A stretch of 64,000 bases of DNA from Trichopria drosophilae (lineage: Eukaryota > Arthropoda > Insecta > Hymenoptera > Diapriidae): assembly GCA_030407085.1 (NCBI GenBank), contig CM059585.1:116921501-116985500 (forward strand), given 5' to 3'. The notes under the pieces are model-generated. The model was given only the letters and a program-made list of their open reading frames with translations. It had not been told where the DNA came from and did not search any database. Both the position numbers and the translations under genes were made by a program. Below, piece after piece: positions 51,502-62,979 of the stretch; position 1 is the stretch's first letter; every line of letters begins with the position of its first letter.

Positions 51502-51531
51502 TTTCGACTGTCAGATGCGGTCCTCTACAGA
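51502..51531 (-). ncRNA. Degenerate hammerhead-ribozyme-like motif of a PLE
   Basis: On the minus strand the order is CTGTAGAG, a stem-loop, then CGAAAC. This matches the hammerhead core CUGANGA...GAAA with one change (T for the A at the sixth core position). The intervening GACCGC and ACAGTC would pair at four of six positions; two G-to-A changes would explain the mismatches. It lies about 530 bp downstream of the GIY-YIG frame on the same strand, where PLEs are known to carry hammerhead motifs. As it stands it is unlikely to be active. Confidence 0.4.
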
Positions 51532-51539
51532 AGATTTAT

Positions 51540-52057
51540 TCTGCATAAACAAAAAAATTAAATACAAAATACAAACAATAATTACAAGTTAAATAACAAA
51601 TTCAGTCAATTACACGTAGACATAAAATAATACAATTAAAAGAAACGAGACATTCGAAAATAACACTTCAAAATACTTATTCGAAGGACTTTTCAGTGTT
51701 AAAACTGTTGCATTTATTAATGAAAAATTAAAAACATCTTGCCTGGAATATGTGACTTTGTTAGTTTGTATTGGAAAACTTTGAAAATAATTCGGAATGA
51801 AAGGAAACCACTGTAAAATATTTAAAAAAAAGGTGTGAATAACAATAAGTTATTCAGTATGATGTATGTTAATAATGAAATAAAGTATAAAAACCAAATA
51901 AAAAAGGAATTACATTCAACACTGTAACGATGACAAAAGCGAAAAGTCGTTCGAAAAGCATTACAGAATACAAAAGTAAACACTCATACATCCATACATA
52001 GATATGTAAGAATATAGAATATATACATGTGAAACAATCTAAATATTTATGTTAGGT
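51540..52057 (-). mobile_element. Probable 3' untranslated part of the PLE copy
   Basis: This AT-rich stretch lies between the GIY-YIG stop and the hammerhead-like motif on the same strand. It includes a short imperfect inverted repeat (CTGTAA...TTACAG at 51922-51965). I infer that it belongs to the same PLE insertion, but its borders are not marked by anything I can see. Confidence 0.4.
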
Positions 52058-52437
52058 TTAAAATTGTAAAAGTGGCAAGTATAATTCTGGTAAAATAGAT
52101 TTTTCAAATCTGATATTAACCGCAAATTTATTTTTCTTTATATAAAAATTCTCTAAATGTTTCCTTTTATTTTTATTTCTTTCTATTGCTAAAATTTTAA
52201 AATTATCAAAATCAAAAATATGTCCTGTATTTATTCTATGCAAAGTTAATCCTGTATATTTATCTGCATCGCCAAGGATGTTTCTTTTATGTTCGTTGAT
52301 TCTGTTTTTTAATAACCGTTCTGTTTCTATATAAACTCCATTACAGTTTTTACATTTAATGTCGTAAACTATTTGTTTTTGTTGTAAATTGTCACTTTTT
52401 AACACTACTTGTGTGCCATCCGTGGTGTTAGTGTCTC
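52058..52437 (-). pseudogene. Penelope-like element, GIY-YIG endonuclease domain (5'-truncated)
   Basis: The minus strand is open from about 52437 to 52058 and encodes the C-terminal domain of a PLE protein. It contains VYDIKCKNCNGVYI (the Cys-x2-Cys of the PLE linker and the YI of the endonuclease), RLLKNRINEHKRN (the conserved Arg and His region), then LHRINTGHIFDFDNFKIL and a closing ELYLPLLQF. The usual YIGQT reads YIET here, so a glycine of the active-site loop is lost by a one-codon deletion. In live PLEs this domain nicks target DNA. No reverse transcriptase is visible upstream (52440-53200), so the copy is 5'-truncated, as is common. It is a different copy from the one at 3030-3990 and is better preserved over this part. 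Confidence 0.85.
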
Positions 52438-53825
52438 ATATATAGCGTTAAGAAAATTAAGTAATTAACGGAAATTATTGCGAGAATATAAATCTATTTT
52501 GTAACTTGAGGCGTAAAATACATATACAGGAAGAGAATAGGGGTTCCTTCACATATTAGTAAATTTCATAGAATTTTATATGTTTACAAAATTAAAAATG
52601 GGTATTTTACAATACGGTGAAAACTTATAAAAAAGGGAGTCTTATAAGATCCATAGTCAACGACTTTAAACCTCTCTGATCAGTTAGCTTCAAGTGAGTT
52701 TGACGAATTTAGTAGTTTATGTCGGTTTAGTGGCTTTGCAGCAATTTAGAATTTACAGTGCGTTGTATTAGATGCAATTTTAGATATTTTATGAGATATG
52801 AATTATGAACCTAGATAATATGAACATAATTTACAGCTGCGATAAATTCATAAGTTTCGAAAAAAGGATAATTTAGTATTATACTTCAGTTTCGACCTGT
52901 TTTTGACTTTTATACTATTAATATTTATTATATATGACAAATCTTATTTCAGTTAGAAATAAATATATTACTTATAAATACTTGGTTTGAAAATCGGTAA
53001 AGGGTACTTAACCATTTTTTATTATGAATTTAAAGTAAATTTCATGTTCTGCACATGAAGTATAAATATACATAATTTAATTAAGAATTATTCAATTACT
53101 AAAAATATTGAAATAAAAAATGATTTGCTGAGCTTAATTATTAATTAGAACTTATTAATCTTAGTTTGGCTGGGGTTTTTATAAAACTTTTAAAAATACG
53201 AATCTTTGAAGAAAAGATAAAAAGTTTTTCATTTTTTTATCTGCAAAATGAGCCTGATGACAAAATTCACACTGCGATTTTACACACATCTATGCTCCGG
53301 GGGTTCCATACTCTGAAATATTTGCGAAATACAACAATAAATAGAAATAATTTCAACTCTTTAAAGTATATAGTGGAAGATTAATTTAATTTATTAGAAG
53401 TAAAGCGTTTTATTTATAATGGTTGGATGCAAATTCGCTACGAAGTAGTAGTTTAACTACGGGGAAATAGTAAACGAAACAAAATTTGTTTCCACTTTAC
53501 TGTAAAAAATGGTTAATTTAACTACACTATTTATATTTGCACGTTTAACCTTTTCGAAATGGTTAAATTGACTATATATTTTCTCCCTGTGTACTTTTAA
53601 GGTAAGAGGATCTTAAATTTCATGAAATTACGTTTAAGATAAATGTAAGAATATGAATATATATGATAATATTTTAATTTTCAAGCTTTTCCATTCTGAA
53701 ATCTGAGCTTATTCATAATGATTTCAATTCATTTGGATACATATATTCGTTCACTTTTCATGATAGTGCAAACGATGAAATTTTTTTGGAATTTCGGATC
53801 ATTTTTTTTTATTTGAAGAAAATGT

Positions 53826-53866
53826 AGATGCGACGAGACTTGAACTCAAGATCTTTCGATTACTGA
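53826..53866 (-). repeat. tRNA-like remnant (possible SINE head)
   Basis: The minus strand reads AATCGAAAGATCTTGAG, then TTCAAGT, then CTCGTCGC. The GAGTTCAAGTCTC core matches a Pol III B box, and the T arm pairs at four of five positions. No good A box or acceptor stem is present upstream, so it is not a functional tRNA. A tRNA-derived SINE fragment is the likely source. Confidence 0.35.
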
Positions 53867-54027
53867 TAAAAAATTCATGTAATGAAAATATCCAAATATT
53901 ATAAATTTTGTAATAATACGGGAATAAAAAAGAACAATACTATGACATTGTGAACTGAAAATGTTGTTTCTAATATTGAGCAAAACAAAACAAACAGAAT
54001 TTATTTGTTTTCGGCATGATTTAATTT

Positions 54028-54306
54028 TCAAACAATATAAAAAAGGTTCGTAATCATGCCGCACAATGTCAAGCTTCCACCCAAATAAGCTATGTCTGGA
54101 GACTGGGAGCGTTCCAACAATGTGTTCTCGGCTTCCATGCCTTCCTTCGGCCTATTCATAATATGAATATTTGCTTTGTTGTTCTGTCCCTGTTGGGCCC
54201 GCTTTCGTTGAGCCATTAGAAGCCCACGTATCAATTTTTCTTCCAGCGGCGAGACAAGCCACCCGTACCATCCTCGATGACGCTGATCGCTCGGATATCG
54301 AATCAA
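54028..54306 (-). CDS. Unrecognised open frame with coding-like composition
   Basis: The minus strand is open for 92 codons in DNA that is clearly GC-richer than the AT-rich flanks. The peptide includes GWYGWLVSPLEEKLIRGLL, a basic segment MAQRKRAQQGQ and an acidic MEAENTLLERSQSPDI. I do not recognise the family, and it has no signal peptide or strong membrane segment apart from a short hydrophobic end. A possible acceptor lies just inside the frame (ATATCCGAG at about 54296). It could be a terminal exon, a retrocopy fragment or chance. A second frame over the same DNA is also open for about 45 codons, which lowers confidence. Confidence 0.25.
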   Translation of the reverse strand: MIRYPSDQRHRGWYGWLVSPLEEKLIRGLLMAQRKRAQQGQNNKANIHIMNRPKEGMEAENTLLERSQSPDIAYLGGSLTLCGMITNLFYIV

Positions 54307-54309
54307 GAA

Positions 54310-56950
54310 ACATTCGTCGTATTAAATTGAGTTTGGGATGACATTAAATAATCTTTCTATCCCCATGGTTATCGAATATATGAGAGTAAATCCTTCTGGA
54401 ATTTAATTCACGATTTTTTTAAATTTGGTATTTGCATCATACGAAATTCGTGGGAATCCACCAATAATTGTCAACGATCTTTCATCTCGACAGTCTATTA
54501 TTTACAGAGAGATGTTTTCCATTATTGATAATTGTTTGACGCTACTATGAAAGTAATGGGACATGAAAGTAATTTTATAAATTTGCCGACTCACTTTGGA
54601 AATTCCTTAAAAGAATGTCATATAAACAATTGATTGGTCATCTAACAGGTGACAACTTGAGTTTTAAATGCAGGAGTGAGGTTAAGTTATAATTTGTTGA
54701 TATTTTTCTCTTGCTTATTTGGATTGTTTCCATTTAATAAATTCCATAACTCGATAATTATCAAATTATTTATTGCTACGTTAATATTGCAAAATAAAAG
54801 GTTATGTTCCATAAGAATCAGAATAGTAAAAGCCACGCGAGGCATGGACATGCCTTTATACCACGGAATGTCGATTCTGCTACTTTCATGTAAAATTAAA
54901 AGTACCTAAGTATCGTTTAATTAATCGCTTAAATTTTAAACAACTAGTTACCTCTCTTTTCCACTTTTTGGTCTTCACGAAGTTCGCTTCTCTCTCTCGC
55001 ATCGCGCATCATAAATCACGAAGTCTAACGCGCAAGGCGATTTATTGATTTCGAAAATCTACACCGTCCGGATAGAAATCGCACCCAGATTAATCTCCGA
55101 GCGTTAGGCATTGCGATTGAAATTTATTAATAATAGATAGAAGTATAGGTGTGTGCGGCTTATGGGCTATCCACTTGTGTTTCTCATTCGCGACCCGGGC
55201 ACCCACAACACGTTCGAACCATGGCTCGCATAAATTATAGTAATCGGCAACGTATCCGAACCTTGATGAATTATCGAGCCGACAGTGAACGGCGATACTA
55301 CTCGAACTTTTCGGCCACCGGCGATTTATGACGGTTCGGTATCGATCGCGACAGAAATTATTTTTAAATCGGATTAAAATAATTCCTGGTCATTTATACT
55401 TCTGCTACCACAACATGCAAATGCGTCCAGGAATAACAAAAAAATTTTACGTGGGAAGTGTACGACAAAGAAAAATATTTGGAATTTTTAAAATTTATTA
55501 TAAGTTATTAATTACGTATGGTTTTTTTCAAAATTTTCCGTAGAAAGCATTGGTCCACTTTCCCAGCGATTATTACAGTCATATTTAGCATTCGATCCGC
55601 TGGGATGAATTATTGTTCCTTTTGTATCGTGAGGAAATCCAAGAACTGTTCGAACGCTATCGACCAGTGAACTGAGTGAAATATATAGGGTGATTTTTCT
55701 CGAAAGGCGAAAGTTTTTGGAAGAATGACTTCTGACGTAACCCAACCAGAAAAAGGAGGCGCCGGCCTATGTCGCAATTTGCTGCCGTTGGTTTTCCTTC
55801 TGAACAGGTAGACCAAATACAACCCAGCACCAGGTCAAAATCCGGATCAGTTCCTCGCACTCGAAAGTCACCCGTGACGTAATAACAACCCCGACAATGG
55901 ACATGGCGAGTTAAGAGGATTCCGAGGAGTTAAAACGCCTTTTTAAATTTGCACCAGTTTCCTAATTGTTCTCTTCCTAATGGGAGATTTGGGTCGAAAC
56001 TGACGAACGGTTAAGTGATTTACACCCCTATTGCACGTCATCCATCTGACAACTTTCTCTCCAAAACATTTGCAAACAGACAACCCGTAGGTAGATAGAG
56101 TTCAGTTTCCTTCACGTCACATTTCTCATTAAACCGTGAAAAGCGACCTTTTTGAAAATTGCATCAAAATATACAAGTTTACGTAATCTTCAAAATACCA
56201 GATTGACCGGAACATATTGACGTCGTAAATTTACGTATAATTGAAAATAAACTACAGTTTACTTGCAGACACTATTGACCTAGTGTTCGGACCTTGAACG
56301 AGTCAATAAATAGACGGAAACGCAGATTAAAACAGTTTCGTATTTCCAAGAATCACCGTCATCGCTAAAATAGAAACTGCAGTATTCGGTAGTTTGAAAA
56401 AGAAAGAATCAGATGATCGGCTCTCGAAAAAGTGGACAAATCGACATGATTGGTTCTGAAAATTATAGTTGCGTATTGATTTCTCGCTGCGGGATTTCGA
56501 TTGCTTCTTGGGGGGACCCGAGGTGGGACGTATTTTTTTTTTACTTATTAATTTCGGAATGAAGCCGGTCTTCGACGTCCCTGAAGAATAAGGAACAGGA
56601 GATTGAAGTCCGTAATGGGCCCCAATAAACTATCGATTGAACCCGCGGTAGATGACGGAAGCCGTTGCTCAATTCGATAAGACGGACAGATACGATCGTA
56701 TCATGATGTAAAATATCCGTTTGACAGTAAGAAAATAATTAGTTTCTAGTTTGATGATTTGCGTTTGTAACATTCCCTTTTATGAGCATATCGTTATTCA
56801 AATCGGGTCGTTTCTTGAATGTAAATTAGATCCGAAAATATCGATAAAATCAATTCTTTTCATGGCTTTATTATCTTACCATAAATTCTTATAGAGGATA
56901 GTTGACGAACCAATATTTAATTTACTGACTTTTTTAGGCCATTTTTTGTT
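54310..56950. other. No recognised gene; mixed composition
   Basis: 54.3-54.9 kb is AT-rich. From 54.95 to 56.7 kb the sequence is mixed, with CpG-bearing stretches at about 55.15-55.35 and 55.7-55.9 kb. Open frames of 60-77 codons overlap each other on the minus strand at 55512-55860 without any recognised domain. Nothing else is seen. Confidence 0.4.
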
Positions 56951-56959
56951 TTTAGAAAT

Positions 56960-58260
56960 ACATACTCAACGAAAACATTATTTTTTTAAGCTCTTTCTAT
57001 ACCAAAGGATGGTATAAATATCGTTTAAGTGTATGAGACATAGTTTATATATTTTTTATATTATATGTAATAATGAGTATAAAAATGGTTTATTACAAAT
57101 CCTATTAAATACGTTTCTGTAATATGAATATTAATACGGTACAATATTATACGGTACAATGTACGTTTATTATACCCTAAATCACGTTTATTGAACATAT
57201 ATGTAATTGATTTTTAAACGTTTTATAAGCGTGTTTAAAAAGGTTTCTGGTATTCGACTACAACATGACAATCAAATATAGGATCACGTTGAATAAACAT
57301 ATGAAGATAATGTATGAAATATTGTATTAATGATGACGTAAACAAAGGGTATAAAAATGGTATTGTACATAAATGTTATTAATGAATAGTTTGGGATATG
57401 CAACATTAATATAATAATATATACGGTTATTATTCACGATATAAAAATTTATAACCAATTATATTTTTTTAAACTAGAGTGATGATATATTTGAAATACC
57501 ATATTAATGACAACATAAATAAATGGTGCATTAATGGCTAAACTAAAACATTTTATACACGTATTTAAAAAACGTTCATATGATCTACAGTTTTAATACA
57601 GGAATATAATATGTTTGTTGCTTATGTTTGAAACATACACTGGGTCCTGTTTATTTAACGTATACAAATTATATTTGAAACATGGAATCAATGCTTAGGT
57701 AAATAAAGGTTTAAAAATGGCTTATTGCGGTTTTTATAATCCTAGTAACATAGGTTTATGTATCATTAGCACGGTAATATAGGTATATTCGGTATCTTGT
57801 TCACGTTTACAGTGTTTACAAATAATAATTCACGTTTATTCCACGTATATAAATCATATATTAGAAATGTTTAGTTAATGATAACTGAAATAAAGTATAT
57901 AATAGAGGCTGAACTTAGAAGGTTTATAAGCGTATTTAATCGTTCATATGATCAACTCTTTTAATAGAGTAATATAATATGTATGTTGTTATTATTTTAA
58001 ACATATACTACGTCACGTTTATTTAACTTATAAAAAGTATCTTTGAAACAATAAATTAATAACTATGTAAATATAACGTTTGAAAATGGTTTATTACTTA
58101 CAATCTTATTAATGCGCATATGTAGTACTAAACATTAACACCGTCACGTACTGTATATTATGTTTATTGTTTATAAAAAGTCACCTTTTTTAAACGTATA
58201 TAAATCACGATATAATTATTGTAGAATTTAGCAGTTTCATAGGCGTATTCTAAAAATGTT
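56960..58260. repeat. Diverged tandem array, monomer about 180 bp
   Basis: The word TATAAAAATGGTTTATTAC and its variants recur near 57079, 57349, 57709 and 58078. A second anchor, TTTATAAGCGTATTTAA, recurs near 57217, 57545, 57914 and 58227. The two alternate, giving a basic spacing of about 180 bp and a dimer of about 365 bp. TTCATATGATC and CACGTTTATTTAAC repeat in register as well. The first units are shorter (about 135 bp spacing), so some have deletions. Divergence is high, which points to an old satellite-like array. No coding capacity is seen. Confidence 0.7.
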
Positions 58261-58269
58261 TATGTCTTA

Positions 58270-60500
58270 GGATAAAATAAATTTTAAACTAATCTTGAAG
58301 TTATAAATAATTGCGAAAAATGTCAAGGTGACATGAGCCAACAAAACAAACAAAAAAAACCACTTTGAAAGGTACGAGATACTTGAAAATAATCTAAATA
58401 ATATTAATATAACCTAACTATGCAGAACAACAACCATAGTTGACGAGTTTTTGTTGTTTGGTTGTTAATAGGAAGTACCTCATTCTTCTATTTTTAATGT
58501 TTATGATTACTATTTTATTCGTGAATTCTTCACAACCAATAGAAATTTCTTTTATTTATCGAAAATTGAATCATTGATTTAACTAGCTCAAAAATAATTT
58601 AAAAAAATAGTTAATAAAACAAATTAGTTAGCAACAACAAAGTATAGAAAAACAATAACGGTTGAATCAATTATTTAAAATTAGTTGAACCATTCACTAT
58701 ACAACCACTTTTAGTTGTTTTATTGTTTTAATTATTGGAAATTGCCGAGAAATATTTTTCGAAAAAACTGCAATCAATCAACCAATTTAAGTAGTTGTGA
58801 TCTTAAAGATTTAAAATATTTGTTTCAAGGAAATTAATTAGTTGCAATAACTACGATGTGTTTTCTTCTGTTTTTTAGTTATAGTTTGCTCATGATTAGT
58901 ATTGAATATGAATTCAACAACGTAGAATATGTGTAACGTGAGCCTTATTATATTAGTAACCTGCAGTTAAATTGAAAGTTTTTAAATTGAATATAGAGAG
59001 AAAACTATATTTCGATATTTTAAAATTGCTGGAACTAAATAATCACTTTTAAATACACTTCTTTTATGCCATTAAATTACATGATTATTTTTCTTAATAT
59101 TAATACAACTAAATATTTAATTTTATAGTAACACAAATTATACGAAAATTCACGTTTCACTTTAATAAGGAAATAAAATAAATGCACACCCTTTTTTAAT
59201 AATTACAAAAGAAAAAGAAGGGTTAATAGCAGAGGTCTTATCAATTGATACAGATTTATTTGTTACTATTAAACAACTTCATGCTATAAAATTTAAACTT
59301 ATAACAAAAATAGTATTCGTAAATGCAACAAGGAATTGTTAAAGATTCAGAATGGCCATGATAATGTAAACTAAAATAGTTGGTACGTCAACTATAGCTA
59401 TAACGTTGCGGAAGATATTAATTCAATATTGCAACTTGGCCCTTGTCCATAAACAAATAAATAAAAATTCTTTCATTAATATCAATATAAATATTGAAAG
59501 AACTAATTTTAAAAATAGCGATGTCCTGATAATACATGTTAGACAAGGCATTACTAACACCAGCAAAAGCTCGATCTAAAAACACCCACATTAAGTAGAA
59601 AAATAAATTTTTTAAACATAACGTATTAAAATCCATCATATTAAACGTCATAATCGGAATGTTTTCTTGAAAATTTTAAAGAAACTTTAAAGCGCAATTT
59701 TAAAGAAACACCAATTTTAAATTGAATTGATCTTTATATTATTTATGTATTAACGACATTTATAAATATCTTATATGATTTTTACATGTTTTAAATCTTT
59801 CAAATAAATCTCAGAAAAAACACCCAACCAAAGGATCGAACCAGGATCTCTCGTGTAACGCTCAAAATCGCTATTATAAGTCATATAGATACATGTAATA
59901 TGGACACGTGTTAAATGTGTCGATTGAGAAATTATTATCATGCTTAAAATTGTAATATTCAACAATTGGTACAGTAAATTAAACATAATTAAATAGACAA
60001 AATTATATTCCACAAACATTATTTCACAAATTATATTTGTTAGAGAGATGTATCTATCATATATTTAATTGTTCGATTTTGTATCTGTTTTCGTATAATA
60101 TGCGTATATTGAACAATCGAGTTCTTATGTCTGGTTTATATTACATTAGTCGCTATGCATAGTAAGCTTATCCGTACTAAATTATCGTAATTTAAATCGT
60201 TAAATATAATACCGGATTTAACAGATAATAAACCTATTATAAAAACATTTTTAGACCTTTCTCTTTTCATCAAAATGTTTTTCAAATAAACTTATTAAAC
60301 TTGAAAAATAACGAATATAACGGATATATTTGGCTTCGTAAATTTCACTTTCACAGTTTTTAAAATAATCATGTTACCCTTAAGCAAAAATTTAACCTTT
60401 ACCTTTATAGTGTTAGGTTAGGTTCTATTGAACTGATTCAGTGAGGGTAAGATAACTATCTGCTACGGTAATTTACATATTAATTTGTCGTAAATAGTAT
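58270..60500. other. Very AT-rich, no recognised gene
   Basis: 58.4-58.9 kb is enriched in GTTG/CAAC words around small hairpins (AACAACAACC against GTTGTTTGGTTGTT). 59.0-60.5 kb is plain AT-rich, with a TTAGGTTAGG pair at about 60414. Short frames here are chance. Confidence 0.45.
59829..59890 (-). repeat. tRNA-like remnant
   Basis: The minus strand reads GCGTTACACGAGAGATCC followed by TGGTTCGATCC, a good B-box match, but the T stem is poorly paired and no acceptor stem is present. It resembles the remnant at 53826-53866 in layout (AGATC before the B box). A decayed tRNA or tRNA-derived SINE is likely. Confidence 0.35.
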
Positions 60501-60511
60501 TGTTAATAGTA

Positions 60512-60710
60512 GGTGGAAATGGGGTGATTTTGACCTATCTAAGCAAATTTGATTTTTTAAGATAAACAGCGTATTTAATGAGTTGAACTTCAGCTTTCAT
60601 ATAAATACCTTCGTATACATTTTTATTGAGAATAACATTAAGTTTGGAATCACCAACAGTTTTTCGTATTCTGAATGCTGCTTCACCCCCCCCCCCCTCC
60701 TTCATCTACC
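60512..60710. mobile_element. Possible MITE with GGTGGAAATGGGGTGA-type ends
   Basis: The left edge reads GGTGGAAATGGGGTGATTTT. The right edge, on the opposite strand, reads GGTAGATGAAGGAGGGG and on to GGTGAAG. The match is partial and is disturbed by a run of twelve C (60686-60697). No target duplication was seen. Confidence 0.3.
60686..60697. repeat. Poly-C run
   Basis: Twelve consecutive C on the plus strand, unusual in this AT-rich neighbourhood and a likely site of sequencing or replication slippage. Confidence 0.9.
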
Positions 60711-61475
60711 TTTCGACATTATGTAAGAAGTTATGCATGTTTTATAAGTTTGTAACAATATATGCAAATTTGTAAGTTAATTGACCAGTGTCATTTTATA
60801 TGACCCTGCTTTAATTATGATAACAAACAAGCGAAGCTTGGAATTCTTTACAGACGTTTTCCAAAATCAATATAAAATATAAACCGAACCGATCAACCTG
60901 TTCAGTATTATAATCTTTTGTTAGTATTTATTAGTACTTTAAAAAATCTAGATAATATTTCATTATGACTTCTTATAACCGGTATAATAGGAAGTCGGAA
61001 TTACCCTCAAGATTCCTCTAATTAATAGTAAAAGTGTTATTTGAAAACATTTTGTATAAGAAACTCTTCAACTTTCAATTGACACAATAATACGTCATCC
61101 ATTTCATATTTTGCAATTTACAACTAAGATATATTAAACAATTAATAATTAAAACAAGCATATGATCAAATTTCCCTTTCACTATTTCCAATTATGAATC
61201 GAATAGGTAAATTTTACGTCCTCGATAGATCGTTCCGTCTATCAGAGGATTAGACTATTTAAAAGCCCTTCCTTGACAGCTTGAAGCCTTTGTAGTGGCT
61301 GCAGCCGCACCTAAGAGTGATGCCCGTAAAATAAATGGGTAACATCGTGAATGGCTGGTAAGCGATTTGCGTGACGGACAGGTCGCACCAAAGGGCTACG
61401 CAGACGAGTATAAAGATGTCAGAATGGTAGCTCCCTATATGAAGGAACCGAATGAGTATCGGCATATTCATTTAT

Positions 61476-61706
61476 CAACAAATGCCACATTGCTCCAGAG
61501 GGGGTCCCACAATAAACAGCGTAAGAGATTTGTTGGACTCTGACGAAGACGTCGAATCTTATTGCCAGTGGTTGTTCCGTCAGCAATCATCGGCGATGGA
61601 CATCGTTTCTTTGAGTAATGAGCCATTGTATATCTCTTCGACGCAAATGCGCAAAGTAGATCTTAATCTCACATCTTCAGCTGTTCCAATCGAAATATTG
61701 GGATGA
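61476..61706 (+). CDS. Unrecognised open frame, acidic N-terminal part
   Basis: An open segment with moderate GC in AT-rich DNA. It contains RDLLDSDEDVESYCQWLFRQ and then a segment with VSLSNEPLYISS, ending in a stop at 61706. I do not recognise it, and it lacks membrane segments. It could be a terminal exon or a chance frame. A minus-strand frame covers the neighbouring 61259-61471. Confidence 0.2.
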   Translation, partial: QQMPHCSRGGPTINSVRDLLDSDEDVESYCQWLFRQQSSAMDIVSLSNEPLYISSTQMRKVDLNLTSSAVPIEILG

Positions 61707-61945
61707 GGTTAGGATTCAGCAAAAAATAAATAAATGTTGACCGCAATGGACAATGCTGCAATGAGCGAATTAATAGATAGTTGTCAACAGGCTCGCAATA
61801 AATGAATATCTTATCACTTGTTCAATTAATCACAGGTGTCACGAAAGGCGAGAAACAACAAAAAGTATCGAAGGAAAATCGGTCGAAATCGTCGCCACGA
61901 TCTTAAACGAATTAACGAAATCGTTAAACACGCGATAAATCTCGA

Positions 61946-62420
61946 ATGCTAAAGTGCAAGGATCTCGAGTATATTCCGTCGAAATGCAATAAACCTGTTT
62001 GTACGTATATAAGATACATTAGCATCGCGTGCGTATTTTCGGCCGAGGCATTCGGCGCATTAGCGTATCCAGCTATATCATCCTACGCGTTGGTCCAACA
62101 GCGTCAACCACACCCGGCATCGGACAATGCGCCGGGTGACGCATTGCGCCTCGTTCCCGGCCCGTACCTCCACCCGTTGAATTATGCGTGGAGGTCCTGG
62201 ATCGTTTAACTATCGTTTGACTCCTCGATCTTCTCCGATCGTGGCGATCCACGGGAATGCGTGTTTCGCATCAGGATCACCCGCGGTGCAGGTAGATCAG
62301 ACGCTGGGTTCTCTCGGACCTATCGGGAAACCTGTCGTGCACGAGCAGGTAGGCATCCGATAGTCCTACCGTTGCACCGACACCTTGCATAAGTTTGCCC
62401 GATCCCACCAGCATCGAAGA
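61946..62420 (+). other. GC-rich island, possible promoter or first exon
   Basis: From about 62030 to 62400 the sequence is CpG-rich, with palindromic words such as ACCCGGC...GCCGGGT. Two donor-like sites, GTGCAG|GTAGAT (about 62286) and GAGCAG|GTAGGC (about 62350), occur in it. The open frame 61946-62209 is not recognised. Confidence 0.25.
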
Positions 62421-62715
62421 GCTACGGTGCAGAAGGAAAACAATAAAAATCTTCTGATGTTCGACAGAACGTTTACAGAAATGGTGGGTCGTATTTTTGT
62501 TGGAATTGCCATTACATCCAACCGCATATGTAATAATCTAGTTTTAGATTTATTGGATGTGTGTCCAACAATACCGACAATTGTAACTAGAATAATTGTG
62601 TGTTGTAGTTTGTTAGTTCTGTATGTTACAAATTGCGAGGAGAACTATTTTGATGAAGACAAAAGATATTTTATTCAACTAATCAGATCATGTGGATGGA
62701 TCTTACCCTAATTAA

Positions 62716-62973
62716 AACCAAGAAAATTACGACAATGAAAAGGATGAAAGTGACGAAGACGAAAAAGATGATTCTACTTGTCTTGCAGCATTAATTGGTG
62801 CTAGTATAGTCCGATCCCCATTATTGTCTGACCGGAGGGAAAATGTAAACTCCCTTATTGCCTGTCCCCACTCCTACCCACTTTTAGCGTACCCGGCGTA
62901 CTATCTGAGGAGAAATAGTGCGCGCGCAATATATATTCGGTGCCCCTTGAAGAAATTCTTCTCAGAGAGGTGA
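62716..62973 (+). other. Acidic open segment without a start codon
   Basis: Open for 85 codons after an upstream stop, with no Met in frame. It begins with an acidic run (NEKDESDEDEKDDS) followed by a more ordinary stretch (LAALIGASIVRSPLLSDRRE). This could be an exon or a decayed transposase segment, and the preceding frame (62385-62711) also ends acidic. I do not recognise a family. Confidence 0.2.
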
Positions 62974-62979
62974 ACGAGT

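Noticed and set aside
53440..53600. MITE around 53.5 kb
   Set aside because: Small palindromes (GTAGTTTAACTAC, GAAACAAATTTGTTTC-like) are present, but no matching terminal inverted repeats or target duplication could be found.
53826..53866. Functional tRNA gene
   Set aside because: Only the T arm and B box are kept; no A box, acceptor stem or cloverleaf.
56960..58260. CRISPR-like array
   Set aside because: Units of about 180 bp are diverged along their whole length, with no short constant repeat and unique spacers, in a eukaryotic setting.
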